Of a stretch of DNA of 64,000 nt, positions 25,981 to 35,188 are shown one piece after another. The stretch is taken from assembly GCA_019359045.1 (NCBI GenBank), contig JAHHIA010000008.1, positions 186,001-250,000 of the forward strand, written 5' to 3'. How positions within the stretch are numbered: the first letter of the stretch is position 1; every line of letters begins with the position of its first letter. The position numbers were made by a program, and so were the translations under genes. This stretch comes from Scytolyngbya sp. HA4215-MV1 (GTDB lineage Bacteria > Cyanobacteriota > Cyanobacteriia > Leptolyngbyales > Leptolyngbyaceae). The notes below the pieces were generated by a model. It saw nothing but the letters and a program-made list of their open reading frames with translations. It had not been told where the DNA came from and searched no databases.

Positions 25981-27531
25981 TCAGGCTTTATAAAAACAAT
26001 CCTGAGATGAGTCTGCTTCAACACCCTGATAGAACGCGATGATCTCTGGAATGATTTTATTGAGATTTCCTGCTCCCAAGAATAAAGCTAAATCTCCAGG
26101 AACCAGGATTTGATTTAAAAGGTGACCCACCGCTTGTACGGTCGGTTGGTAGTAAACATTAGGGTGATGGGTGCTAACCAAATCTGCCACCTGCTGCCCT
26201 GTAATTTGATTCGAGTTGGTTTCTCCGGCACTATAGATATCCGTGAGTACAACAACATCAGCATCTCCGAATGATTCCGCAAATTCTGATAAAAATGTCA
26301 GCGTCCGACTATAGCGGTGTGGCTGGAAGATGGCAACCACTCGTCTTTGCGGGAATGTGCCTAATCCTTTGACTCGTAGGCGAGCAGCAGCTAGTGTGGC
26401 ACGGAGTTCGCTGGGGTGATGGGCATAGTCATCCACAAATAAGATGCCATTGTACTCACCTCGATATTCAAAGCGACGGCGAGCACCTTCAAAACCGGAG
26501 ATTGCAGCTGCAATAGCCTTAAACTCCAACCCTAACAACCGCCCTACGGCAATTGCTGCTAAAGAGTTACTGAGATTATGTTGTCCCAGCAACTTCAGGT
26601 TAAATTCTCCCAGGACTTTACCTCGTTCCCATACCCGTGCTGTCGTGCCTTCTGCACCATAGGTTACGCAATCGACCGTGTAGTCTGCCCCAGAGTCGTG
26701 CTGTAGGCTGTAGCTGATTTGAGGTTGCAAGCAATCGCGAACGGTGGCGCAGTCGATACAGCCAATCAACGTTTTGCAATGGTTTGCGAAGTATTTAAAG
26801 GTTTCAATGACCTCGCTCAGTGTCCTGTAGTGGTCGGGGTGGTCTAATTCCACATTCGTGATAATGCCAATTTCAGGTGCCAGTTTCACCAGAGATCCGT
26901 CAGATTCGTCTGCCTCGGCAACCAGATAGGGTCCCTGCCCCAAACGCGCATTGCCTTCCCATGCGTTGACTTCTCCTCCAACGACAATGGTTGGGTCTAA
27001 TCCAGCATGGAGAAGCATATACCCAATCAAACTGCTGGTCGTTGTTTTACCATGGGTGCCTGCGACTGCAACGCTGCGATAATCTTGAATCAGTGCTGCC
27101 AGCAGATCGGCTCGGTGGAAAATGGGACAGCCCAGGTCGATCGCAGCTTGATATTCCGCATTGGCTGCGTGAATTGCGGTCGAACAAACAACCTGAGGTA
27201 AAACATTGATGGATTGGGCTTTCTGCAATGTTTTAGGGGTTGGTCGAGAGGTTACGGCACCTGAGACAGAAGCACTCCCTACCCATGGAGGGGAGACTTC
27301 ACCTGGCGAATCTGAGGTAGATCGAAAAAACTCTAAATTCGTTGCATCCTGACTCCAAAAAATATGAGTTCCCAGTTCCTGCAATCGTTGAGTAATGTGA
27401 TTTAGATTTAGATCTGAACCAGATACTGGTAACTCTCGTTTCGCTAGAATATAAGCGAGAGCCGACATTCCAATTCCACCAATTCCAATGAAATGAAACG
27501 GTCTCCCGCTGAAATCGACTGAATTCAGCAT
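25981..27531 (-). CDS. murC: UDP-N-acetylmuramate--L-alanine ligase
   Basis: This 516-residue protein has the N-terminal dinucleotide-fold motif HFIGIGGIGMSALA, the ATP-binding AGTHGKTTTSSLIGYML, EADESDGSLV, and the C-terminal FQPHRYSRT of Mur ligases. It adds L-Ala to UDP-MurNAc in the cytoplasm. Residues about 71-107 are an extra Ser/Pro/Val-rich stretch (GEVSPPWVGSASVSG...) between the N-terminal domain strand and the VVCSTAIHAANAEY motif. This makes the protein longer than the 460-490 residues usual for MurC. The corresponding DNA (about 27211-27321) looks like an in-frame repeat insertion. murB follows in the same direction. Confidence 0.96.
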   Translation of the reverse strand: MLNSVDFSGRPFHFIGIGGIGMSALAYILAKRELPVSGSDLNLNHITQRLQELGTHIFWSQDATNLEFFRSTSDSPGEVSPPWVGSASVSGAVTSRPTPKTLQKAQSINVLPQVVCSTAIHAANAEYQAAIDLGCPIFHRADLLAALIQDYRSVAVAGTHGKTTTSSLIGYMLLHAGLDPTIVVGGEVNAWEGNARLGQGPYLVAEADESDGSLVKLAPEIGIITNVELDHPDHYRTLSEVIETFKYFANHCKTLIGCIDCATVRDCLQPQISYSLQHDSGADYTVDCVTYGAEGTTARVWERGKVLGEFNLKLLGQHNLSNSLAAIAVGRLLGLEFKAIAAAISGFEGARRRFEYRGEYNGILFVDDYAHHPSELRATLAAARLRVKGLGTFPQRRVVAIFQPHRYSRTLTFLSEFAESFGDADVVVLTDIYSAGETNSNQITGQQVADLVSTHHPNVYYQPTVQAVGHLLNQILVPGDLALFLGAGNLNKIIPEIIAFYQGVEADSSQDCFYKA

Positions 27532-28090
27532 TTCAGCTCCTTACACACCACACCGCACCAATAACACGCGCATATCATACCAAGAATTACTTTTTCGCGG
27601 TACAACTCCAACCGGATTTCTACGGGTTTATGAAAATCTCATAAAGTCATTGAGCCTAGAAACACTGACTTGATTTCAGATGAATGATGGCAACCGATAG
27701 ACTACCATCTATTTATCTGAAAGGTTTTAGGTTTTTCAAATCACCAGGATAACCCTCTTACTTTTAATTGGCTATCTTCAAACGCACAGTTTTCTGCGCC
27801 CAAGCCTGAAGTCGCAGAGTTTAGCAGAATAGAACGCTGATAGCCTGCATTGAGTAAGGCTGGACAGAATTCTATATGCATATCCAGCCGATACCTATCG
27901 AAACCGGGTACTTTTGAAATAAATTTGGGCTTTTTTAAATTTTCAGAACTATCTCCCCAAAAAGCAGTTTTCTATCTTTGAATAATCTGAATTGATTAAT
28001 CCGGACAATTTTGAATTTCTAATTTGAGCCTATTTTTAAATCTTTGTTCCAAATAATACCTTTGCTGCTGTTATGACTCAGAATTCAAGC

Positions 28091-28159
28091 CTCTTTTAAT
28101 TTTTAGAATAAAATCTCTTAAATTCAGAAATTCAGCTCTTTTAATTTATGGAATGAAAT
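28091..28159 (+). repeat. Imperfect direct repeat, 45-base period
   Basis: CTCTTTTAATTTTTAGAATA and CTCTTTTAATTTATGGAATG begin two copies that continue with AAAT. Both are preceded by CAG(A)AATTCA-like sequence. It is a local duplication in A+T-rich DNA with no known function. Confidence 0.6.
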
Positions 28160-28224
28160 TGGGATAAAAGTAGAATATGCGTTTTCGAGTTTAATTCTCT
28201 TATCAAAAGAGAAATTATCTATTC

Positions 28225-28389
28225 ATGAAAATGAAAACTTTGCGAATCCGTTGTCTGGGTATTGTGAAGCACTTACACGCTAAAAAAGTGATCTGGATAA
28301 CGTTTATCGACCTCCTATTCATGCTCAGAATGCCCAAGCACGGTTTAACCAGGATTAACCCTGACCTCTTTGAATATTGGATCAATTAG
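28225..28389 (+). CDS. Possible 54-residue basic protein, unknown
   Basis: The frame begins MKMKTLRIRCLGIVKHLHAK and continues with a hydrophobic stretch VIWITFIDLLFML, ending GLTRINPDLFEYWIN. The net charge is strongly positive. Only a weak AGAG precedes the ATG. It could be a small gene or the relic of a longer one; I recognise no family. It is included because it fills an otherwise empty 1.2-kb gap. Confidence 0.25.
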   Translation: MKMKTLRIRCLGIVKHLHAKKVIWITFIDLLFMLRMPKHGLTRINPDLFEYWIN

Positions 28390-28738
28390 GATAATCGACG
28401 AATTTTTAATCCAGGTGATGCAGAAAGCGATTCATGGTCTCAAGAATAGGATTGAACTGGTAGCCCCCAGCGAAGTAGGTAGCCCAATAAAACTGGGCAG
28501 ACTTCCAGTCGCAGAGCGATCGCTCTGTCGCTACAAGAATCTAGTCCCAGGACAAATCTTGAAGAATCGTATCCTGTCACAAAACTCATTAATCAGCTCA
28601 ATTGTATACAAATTGTAAAGGAAAATTACGTTAAGTAGCTAACAATCTTAATTCGATCTGCTGTATTCGGAGCGGTATTGTAGTCGTTATAGCCACTGAG
28701 GCATTTTCATCAGAGCAAATTTTTTGAGATCATCCTTC

Positions 28739-30832
28739 TCAAGGTTGGGCAATTTGAGTTTGCTTCCGCTCTAGCAGCGGATGGGGCGATTCGGAAGTCG
28801 TTCCAGGTAGGGGCGTTCCGCCAGAATTTCCCTGTGGAGAGATAGAAGGTATTGGCGTAGGAGTTCCATTGATTGGAGTCCCTCCTGGTGATCCAGTCGC
28901 AGTGGGTTGATTGGTGGGTTGAATCATTGCCTGGTAGACTGTACGCGAAACCTGGCGAATAAATTCGGGTGCTTGTGGATCGTTGTAGGCGCTTTTGACT
29001 AAAACTGCGGCAATGTAGCGCTTGCCATTGGGTAAATCAATGAGCCCGACGTCTCCAATCAAAGTACCAATATCGCCTGTTTTGTGTGCGATTGTCGCGC
29101 CTGCATCAATTCCGCTGGGCAACAAACTGTTGTTCACCGTATGGCGCAAGATGTCGAGCAACAAATCTCGCGATCGCATAGACACGAGTTTCCCTTCCCC
29201 TAACATTGCCATAAGATTCGCCATATCTTTGGGGCTGGTCAAGTTTGTGCCTTGCATGTCAGGCAAGGGTTGATTGATAGCAGTCGTTGTCAACCCCCAG
29301 GATTGAAAACGACGGTTGAGTTCTGCTGCCCCTCCTAATCGGACAATCAACATATTGGTGGCAGTATTGTCACTAATTGTGATCATCTTGGAGGCAGTTT
29401 CCATGACTGTGTATTGAGAACCAACGGGTCGAAACTGCAAATCCCCTGATCCCTCGGCGATAATTTCGGGTTTGAGTGTGAGAGTTTCATCTAGGCGTAC
29501 TTGCCCAGCATCAACGTCTTGGAATAAGGCTACCAAAATTGGTAATTTGATGATGCTGGCGGCTGGAAAGGGGGTTCCACCATTTACATCTAGATAGTTC
29601 GACGTATCCGGGTCAAAAATAAAGATACCTGGTGATAGCTGAGTGTTTTGGCTGATCAAGGTCTGAATCTGATTTTTGACGACCAGCATCTCTTGCCCTA
29701 ATCGCAAAGCGGAGGGCACCACTGATAATGACGACAAGGTCGATTGAAGCTGCGCTTGATGATTTGTCACCACGTGAGTTTGAGAAGCCTGAGCAGAAGG
29801 ATGATTGGCGCGATCGGACACAGCTAACAAGGTTCCCGCGATCGCTCCGATGCCGACGCCTAAAATCAATAACCGAATGCCATACAATAATGCCCTTGCC
29901 ATGGGCGATCGCGGTTTTTGGGGAACCGACTTGGGGGCAACTGGACGATTTCCCAATAATCGCTGAGGGTCGGGTGTGATCCCAAAATTGCTCGATGGCG
30001 ATATGGGAGGAATGGCACCATAAGCAGATTGATTGGCGTGACGGCGCTGGTGATCGCGCAAGCGAGCCTCACGTGCTTTGCGACGCGACAATTCCTGACG
30101 TTGTTGCGCTTGGGTTGCCGGGTCGCTCGCCTTAGAGGATTCAGCTTGCTGCGTTTTGGCTCCGAATGGGTTCAAGGGTTGGCGAGGAGAGGGTGGCTTC
30201 AATGGAGTTTGACCAGAAGAGATTCTATCTCGCCTCATTTCGGCTGAATTTTTCTTCTCCGATCGAATCTTTTCTAGACGTTTTTTCTCTAGCAGATCTT
30301 TCTCTAGGCGACTTTTTGCAGTGCGCGGCTGGTCTAAAGAATTGTTTCCTAACCGAGTTTTTTCTAAAGGAGGGACTTCTTTTAGGGACGGATCGGTATG
30401 GCTGAACGATTGCCGAGTGGCGACATGGCTATCTTGTAGAGGCAACTGTGTGCGACGAGGTGCCAACGGACGATTGAGATTGGGTTTGAGGGACTGATTT
30501 GGCGTCGGAGTTATGGGTGGAGCTGGTTTGTCCACTGCCAGGCTTCGCTTCCGGGTGCCCCTCCAGAATCGGCTCAGCCAACTTTGCGATCGTGGTTTGG
30601 GCATTGCTTCTGCTTTTTGCCCATGGCGAGGCTCGTTTCTTGGGGTTGGGAGCTTGCTAGACAACGGCTTCTTTGCATCTGTCTGTTTCCCATCCCCTTC
30701 CAAACTGCTTTGGGGGGATCTGGATGCGGATTGGGCAGAGGGGGATGTTTGAGGAATCGGCGGCTGATGGGGACGAGAAGCTTGCCCATTGTTGCCTGTC
30801 CGTTTTCTCAAGTCATCTCTGAAATCTGTCAT
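28739..30832 (-). CDS. Class A beta-lactamase-fold serine hydrolase with basic N-terminal region
   Basis: This 697-residue protein has a disordered, Arg/Lys/Pro/Gln-rich cytoplasmic part of about 320 residues, including a Leu/Glu/Lys/Arg repeat (EKTRLGNNSL, EKDLLEKKRLEKIRSEKK). One membrane helix (ALLYGIRLLILGVGIGAIAG) leads to a periplasmic penicillin-recognising domain. SxxK is Ser426-Lys429 (AASIIK), the SDN loop is at 487, and KTG starts at Lys584. The class A ExxLN glutamate motif is not evident, so it is more likely a D-Ala peptidase-like or murein hydrolase-type enzyme than a resistance beta-lactamase. The C-terminus is Thr/Pro-rich. The gene is monocistronic. Confidence 0.87.
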   Translation of the reverse strand: MTDFRDDLRKRTGNNGQASRPHQPPIPQTSPSAQSASRSPQSSLEGDGKQTDAKKPLSSKLPTPRNEPRHGQKAEAMPKPRSQSWLSRFWRGTRKRSLAVDKPAPPITPTPNQSLKPNLNRPLAPRRTQLPLQDSHVATRQSFSHTDPSLKEVPPLEKTRLGNNSLDQPRTAKSRLEKDLLEKKRLEKIRSEKKNSAEMRRDRISSGQTPLKPPSPRQPLNPFGAKTQQAESSKASDPATQAQQRQELSRRKAREARLRDHQRRHANQSAYGAIPPISPSSNFGITPDPQRLLGNRPVAPKSVPQKPRSPMARALLYGIRLLILGVGIGAIAGTLLAVSDRANHPSAQASQTHVVTNHQAQLQSTLSSLSVVPSALRLGQEMLVVKNQIQTLISQNTQLSPGIFIFDPDTSNYLDVNGGTPFPAASIIKLPILVALFQDVDAGQVRLDETLTLKPEIIAEGSGDLQFRPVGSQYTVMETASKMITISDNTATNMLIVRLGGAAELNRRFQSWGLTTTAINQPLPDMQGTNLTSPKDMANLMAMLGEGKLVSMRSRDLLLDILRHTVNNSLLPSGIDAGATIAHKTGDIGTLIGDVGLIDLPNGKRYIAAVLVKSAYNDPQAPEFIRQVSRTVYQAMIQPTNQPTATGSPGGTPINGTPTPIPSISPQGNSGGTPLPGTTSESPHPLLERKQTQIAQP

Positions 30833-31002
30833 AATTTCTGCCTCTCACCAACTCATCCAGCTTTCTGTGCTGTACTTAACGATTGAAACATCCGTTGGGA
30901 CGAATCTTAGCGACACTCGTAGAAAAAATAACTAAGCTAATAAATCTTGTATCTCAAATAATGACTCTCTTGAGTCATCCAGTTTATGCCAGACTTCTCC
31001 TC

Positions 31003-31809
31003 TTATGACAAGGGTTCTTCTAAATTTTTTGTGGAGTCATTCAGTTTCTCACAGGTGTTGACTTGTAGTGCCCACTCCATCTGGCTCAAAACCCCTCTTA
31101 ACATAGCGACTTCGACCTTAGATAGACGTGAACGATTATATAAATGCCGAAACTTCTCCATGCGACTTTCCGCAGTATGGGGATAAAGATAGCCGATTTT
31201 AAGCAAGACGGCTTCAAGTTGCTGATGATATCTTTCAAGTTCATCGAGGGTGGCAAGGGTGGATAGTTCGGCTTGGGGGGGGGAAGCTACCGTCTCAGAG
31301 TTCGCTGGCTCAACCTGCACTAGCTGATACAGTTCATAGGCACAAATGGCAACAGCTTGAGCCAGATTGAGTGATGCATAGGTTGGGTTAGAAGGGATGC
31401 AAATAAAGCGTTGGGCGTATTTGAGTTCCTCGTTGCTGAGTCCCCGGTCTTCGGGACCAAAAATGAGTCCTGTTTGCAGGGTTTGTCCTGGCTTAATTAA
31501 CTCTGAAAGTACCGTTTTGGGAGATTCTAACTGGGGTCCTAAGGCGCGAGGTCGAGCGGTCGTGGCGATCGCCCACTGGCAACCGACCAAGGCTTCTGGC
31601 AATGTTGCGACTTGGCTTGCCTGAGCTAACACCTCCTTCGCATGAACTGCCATCTGCTGTGCCTCAATTCCGGTGGGATCGCAGTGAGGATTGACCAAAA
31701 CCAAGTTCGACAGTCCAAAATTTTTCATCACGCGGGCGATCGCACCAACATTAAGCGCCCCTGCAGGCTCAACCAGGATAATTCTGATAGGGTCTAGTGA
31801 AACAAGCAT
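31003..31809 (-). CDS. trmJ: tRNA (cytidine/uridine-32-2'-O)-methyltransferase TrmJ-like
   Basis: This 268-residue protein of the SPOUT/TrmH class has the N-terminal IILVEPAGALNVGAIARVMKNFG and the C-terminal knot motifs LIFGPEDRGLSNEEL and IPSNPTYASLNLAQAVAI. The extra C-terminal helical part (HTAESRMEKFRHLYNRSRL) is typical of TrmJ. It methylates the 2'-hydroxyl of position 32 in tRNA using SAM. The gene diverges from the TPR gene. Confidence 0.9.
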   Translation of the reverse strand: MLVSLDPIRIILVEPAGALNVGAIARVMKNFGLSNLVLVNPHCDPTGIEAQQMAVHAKEVLAQASQVATLPEALVGCQWAIATTARPRALGPQLESPKTVLSELIKPGQTLQTGLIFGPEDRGLSNEELKYAQRFICIPSNPTYASLNLAQAVAICAYELYQLVQVEPANSETVASPPQAELSTLATLDELERYHQQLEAVLLKIGYLYPHTAESRMEKFRHLYNRSRLSKVEVAMLRGVLSQMEWALQVNTCEKLNDSTKNLEEPLS

Positions 31810-31880
31810 CGGGCTCCTTCAAGATTCCAACTGAAATCCCATTTGTGGTTAATAATGACAGTAGAGTTCAAGGCAAAGAT

Positions 31881-32822
31881 GTGGCTGAAAAGCGTCGTCG
31901 CTGGATGTTAAATCTGGTGTTGATTATTGCAGTTATCGGGTTGGTGGGGTCTTCCCTGTTTCCAGTCATCGATAATGTGTTCCGACAAAGTAGTGTCCCT
32001 TCTGCGACCTCTTCAGCTTTGAAAACCACTGAATCCCAAAAGGCTGAATTGGAGTCTCAGGTCAAGGGATATGAATTGGTTTTGCAACGCGAGCCTGATA
32101 ACCCAGCTGCGCTAGAAGGGTTAATTCGAGCGCGCAAAGGGTTGATTGATATGGGGTCAGCAAAGGTTGAAGATATTATTCCCCCCCTGGAAAGATTGGT
32201 TAAGGTGAACCCCAATGACACGGTTTATGCCATCTTGCTAGCTCAGGCAAAACAATACACGAAAGATTATGAAGGCGCGGCTCAGGTTTATCGCAATATT
32301 TTGACGACAAAGCCAGGAGATACCTATGCCCTGAAAGGAATGGTGGACTTATTGCTGACACAAAATCGTCCGGAGCAGGCGATCGGGTTGCTACAGGATA
32401 CGCTCAAAACGGCAAATTCGGCTAACCAGACTCAACCCGGAAGTGTGGATGTCCCCTTTATTCAGATTGAATTGGGACGAGTCTATGCCAGCCAGAAGCG
32501 CTATGAAGAATCGATCGCGCTTTTTGATGAAGCAATCAAAACCAATCAGCAAGATTTCCGTCCAATTTTGGGAAAGGCGCTGGTTCTGAAAGAACAGGGG
32601 AAAGTTGATGCGGCGAAGCCATTATTTGTCTCTGCGGCAAATTTAGCCCCCGCACAATACAAAGATGAGATCAACAAATTGGCAGGTTCTGAACCTGCGA
32701 CTACTGCCAGTCCTGTTGCCCCAAGCGGCGCGCCTGCACCTGCCACTTCTCCCTCTCCTGTCCCTGCCCCATCTTCTTCACCCTCTGTATCCCCTGCCCC
32801 TGCGACTTCACCTGGCAATTAA
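31881..32822 (+). CDS. Membrane-anchored TPR protein
   Basis: This protein of about 313 residues starts at GTG 31881, preceded by AAGG at a good distance (31870-31873). Upstream in-frame starts at 31797 and 31845 are possible, but 31797 overlaps the start of trmJ. An N-terminal membrane helix (MLNLVLIIAVIGLVGSSLFP) is followed by four or five TPR-like helices (YELVLQREPDNPAALEGLI, PNDTVYAILLAQAKQYTKDY, GDTYALKGMVDLLLTQNRPE, IQIELGRVYASQKRYEESI). The C-terminus is an Ala/Ser/Pro repeat tail of about 40 residues. It is probably a thylakoid or plasma-membrane scaffold; the partner is not known. Confidence 0.85.
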   Translation: MAEKRRRWMLNLVLIIAVIGLVGSSLFPVIDNVFRQSSVPSATSSALKTTESQKAELESQVKGYELVLQREPDNPAALEGLIRARKGLIDMGSAKVEDIIPPLERLVKVNPNDTVYAILLAQAKQYTKDYEGAAQVYRNILTTKPGDTYALKGMVDLLLTQNRPEQAIGLLQDTLKTANSANQTQPGSVDVPFIQIELGRVYASQKRYEESIALFDEAIKTNQQDFRPILGKALVLKEQGKVDAAKPLFVSAANLAPAQYKDEINKLAGSEPATTASPVAPSGAPAPATSPSPVPAPSSSPSVSPAPATSPGN

Positions 32823-32870
32823 TGATCTTTTTTGCCATTGGGTCGGTGCAGGTTCAGTAAAAATTTTTTC

Positions 32871-32918
32871 AAGCCGTTAAGCCATTGTCCTCTAACCGGG
32901 GCAATGGCTTAACGGCTT
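32871..32918. terminator. 17-bp bidirectional terminator hairpin
   Basis: AAGCCGTTAAGCCATTG (32871-32887) is exactly complementary to 32902-32918 around a 14-base loop. It lies between the TPR gene and the convergent J-domain gene and overlaps the stop codon of the latter. A T-rich stretch flanks the left side (32861-32869). Confidence 0.85.
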
Positions 32919-33930
32919 ATAAATGAACTTGCTGCAAGTGGCTGCGGGGGTTGAAGCTGCGACTGGCGCGAATCTTTTCGTAATATTCTCGCTCGATAGC
33001 AGTAATCTCTTTGGGCGCAGCGATCGCAATGCGGATGAGTTGATCACTGCGTCCTCCTTTTGATAACTGCCACCCTTTACCCCGTAGCCGTAAAGACTGT
33101 CCGGAACGAATTCCGGGAGGGACGTTCACGGTGACGAATCCATCTGGAGTGGGCACCTCAATTTGAGCACCCAGAACCGCTTCATCTGGAGCGATCGGCA
33201 CTTCACAGACTAAGTTATCCCCTTCAAATTGAAAGAAAGGATGGGGCTGAATTTCGACCTTCAAATACAGATCCCCTCGTTGCGAGGTATAGTACGGACT
33301 AAATTGTCCCTTGCCCCGAATCCGAATTCGGCTACCTGGCTTGACACCTGCTGGAATGCGAACGTCCAGCGTTTCACCGTCACTTAAACTCAGGCGTTTT
33401 TGTATTCCCTGAAACGCTTCTGCAAATGTGAGACTGATGCGTGCTTCGCTGTCGAGCGCCCCACTCCCAGTCTGGTTCTCAAAACCAGAAAAATTGCTAA
33501 ATCCATCACTGCCCGGTGTGCCACCGGTTGAAGTGCGATATCCATAACCTGGAGTGCCACGCCCACCCGTATTAGGACTACCGCTATTAAAGCGTCCTAG
33601 CAGTTCATTAATGAACTCTTCAAAACTGCCGTAACGTCCGAACTCAAACCCATCAAAGTCGCCCCCTGTTCCGTAGGGCGATCGTCCCTGCTCTGCTTGT
33701 TTCCAATATTGACCAAACTGGTCATATTTCTGGCGTTTGTCTGTGTCAGACAGCACCTCATAGGCTTCATTGACTTCCTTAAATTGTGCTTCTGCCTGGC
33801 GGTTGCCCGGGTTCATATCTGGATGATATTTACGTGCTAACCGACGATATGCCTGCTTAATTTCTTCGGCAGTGGCAGTTTTGCTTACCCCTAAAATCGC
33901 GTAGTAATCTCTGAAGTCAGTTGCAGCCAT
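32917..33930 (-). CDS. J-domain co-chaperone (CbpA/DnaJ type III-like)
   Basis: This protein of 337 residues begins with a complete J domain ([21 protein letters not shown], catalytic HPD in [10 protein letters not shown]). A Gly/Phe/Ser-rich region (about 80-170) follows, then two DnaJ C-terminal substrate-binding domains ([49 protein letters not shown]-like). The Cys-rich zinc finger of DnaJ is absent, as in CbpA-type proteins. It activates DnaK ATPase in protein folding. It is monocistronic and leftward. Confidence 0.93.
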   Translation of the reverse strand: MAATDFRDYYAILGVSKTATAEEIKQAYRRLARKYHPDMNPGNRQAEAQFKEVNEAYEVLSDTDKRQKYDQFGQYWKQAEQGRSPYGTGGDFDGFEFGRYGSFEEFINELLGRFNSGSPNTGGRGTPGYGYRTSTGGTPGSDGFSNFSGFENQTGSGALDSEARISLTFAEAFQGIQKRLSLSDGETLDVRIPAGVKPGSRIRIRGKGQFSPYYTSQRGDLYLKVEIQPHPFFQFEGDNLVCEVPIAPDEAVLGAQIEVPTPDGFVTVNVPPGIRSGQSLRLRGKGWQLSKGGRSDQLIRIAIAAPKEITAIEREYYEKIRASRSFNPRSHLQQVHL

Positions 33931-34138
33931 GAAACTGCCTCCTCTTGTGTCTTCCTCTATACTTCACTACTTCAGCCAAATTTTCAGAATGTGATCAATA
34001 CTTTTGTGAGCTTTGCCAATCGTGGCACTGAATGCGAGGTTGGAAGATGATTTTCTAGAAAGTCGGTTGAGTAATGTCTTTACATTTCTAGTCTAAAATC
34101 TGTCCCCCTATTTAGGACTACTTCTGAAAGGTTGATTT

Positions 34139-35179
34139 TTAAGAGCTGACCGCATCGATCGGGGCTGATGCATCAGCTTCATTAAGTTGATCAAGGAGTC
34201 GCCAAACTTCTATTAACAATTGCTCTAATCCTGTGCGGGTGACCGCAGAAATTAAGAAAATTTCGGTTTGGGCAAGACTTTGCAATTCTTGCACGATCGT
34301 TTTTACATTCTGCTCACCTGAACTCACTGCATCCAACTTGCTCAGAACTAAAATTTGAGGACGATCGGGTAACCCTCGTCCATATGCACGAAGTTCTTGT
34401 TGGATTGTCTGATATTCTGCGATCGGGTCTGGCGATGTGACATCAATCAGATGGATCAGAAGTCGAGTCCGCTCAATATGGCGCAGAAAGTCATGACCGA
34501 GTCCAATGCCCTGATGTGCACCAGCAATTAATCCAGGAATGTCGGCAAATACCGTACCATCGCCTGTTGGTTTGCGCACGACGCCCAAATTGGGAATGAG
34601 CGTTGTAAAAGGATAGTCCGCAATTTTGGGACGGGCTGACGAAAGGGCTGAAATCAAAGTCGATTTCCCCGCATTCGGTAGGCCGATGATGCCAACTTCG
34701 GCAAGCAGTTTCAGCTCCAATCGCAAGGTTCGCATTTCTCCAGGCAAGCCTGGTAAAGCTCTTTCGGGCGCACGATTCGAATTACTGAGAAAATGCTGAT
34801 TACCCAGCCCCCCCTTGCCGCCCTGAGCAAGACACAGTTTTTGTCCAGAACTGGTGAGATCGCCCAAGATGTCGTTGGTCTCGGCATTGTAAACCACGGT
34901 GCCGCAAGGAACTGAAATAAAGAGATCGCGCCCTGAAGCACCAGTGCGGTTGTTGGGCCCTCCTCGCTGCCCATTGTCTGCCTTGAACAAATGGTTATAG
35001 CAAAAATCTAACAAGGTTTGCAAATTCTCATCGGCTTGTAGAAATACCGATCCCCCTCTACCCCCGTTGCCACCAGAGGGACCTCCCGCAGGGACGTATT
35101 TTTCGCGCCGGAAGGCAACTAATCCATCGCCACCATCGCCTGCTTGTACCTGGATTTCAGCCTGATCAATAAATTGCAT
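34139..35179 (-). CDS. obg: GTPase Obg/CgtA
   Basis: This 346-residue protein starts at ATG 35179 ([19 protein letters not shown]). The Gly-rich Obg domain ([47 protein letters not shown]) is followed by the G domain: G1 [10 protein letters not shown]3 [16 protein letters not shown] and G4 LSKLD. The protein is ribosome-associated and acts in 50S maturation and stress control. The in-frame ATG 9 bases upstream would add MGC and is less typical. Confidence 0.97.
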   Translation of the reverse strand: MQFIDQAEIQVQAGDGGDGLVAFRREKYVPAGGPSGGNGGRGGSVFLQADENLQTLLDFCYNHLFKADNGQRGGPNNRTGASGRDLFISVPCGTVVYNAETNDILGDLTSSGQKLCLAQGGKGGLGNQHFLSNSNRAPERALPGLPGEMRTLRLELKLLAEVGIIGLPNAGKSTLISALSSARPKIADYPFTTLIPNLGVVRKPTGDGTVFADIPGLIAGAHQGIGLGHDFLRHIERTRLLIHLIDVTSPDPIAEYQTIQQELRAYGRGLPDRPQILVLSKLDAVSSGEQNVKTIVQELQSLAQTEIFLISAVTRTGLEQLLIEVWRLLDQLNEADASAPIDAVSS

Positions 35180-35188
35180 GCAACCCAA

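Larger units (their letters stand above)
27532..28738. other. Long A+T-rich intergenic region upstream of murC
   Basis: About 1.2 kb holds no recognised gene. The central part (27900-28230) is strongly A+T-rich. It contains two copies of a 24-base sequence starting CTCTTTTAATTT, at 28091-28114 and 28136-28159, about 21 of 24 identical and 45 bases apart. A 54-codon frame at 28225-28389 is listed separately. The frame at 28370-28618 has no support. This may be a decayed gene or a regulatory/structural spacer. Confidence 0.55.

Noticed and set aside
28370-28618. Open frame of 82 codons in the murC upstream gap
   Set aside because: No ribosome-binding site and no similarity; the overlapping shorter frame at 28225 is at least as plausible.
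28739-30832. Antibiotic-resistance beta-lactamase
   Set aside because: The ExxLN motif is not evident and the protein has a large cytoplasmic tail, so peptidase-like function is favoured.
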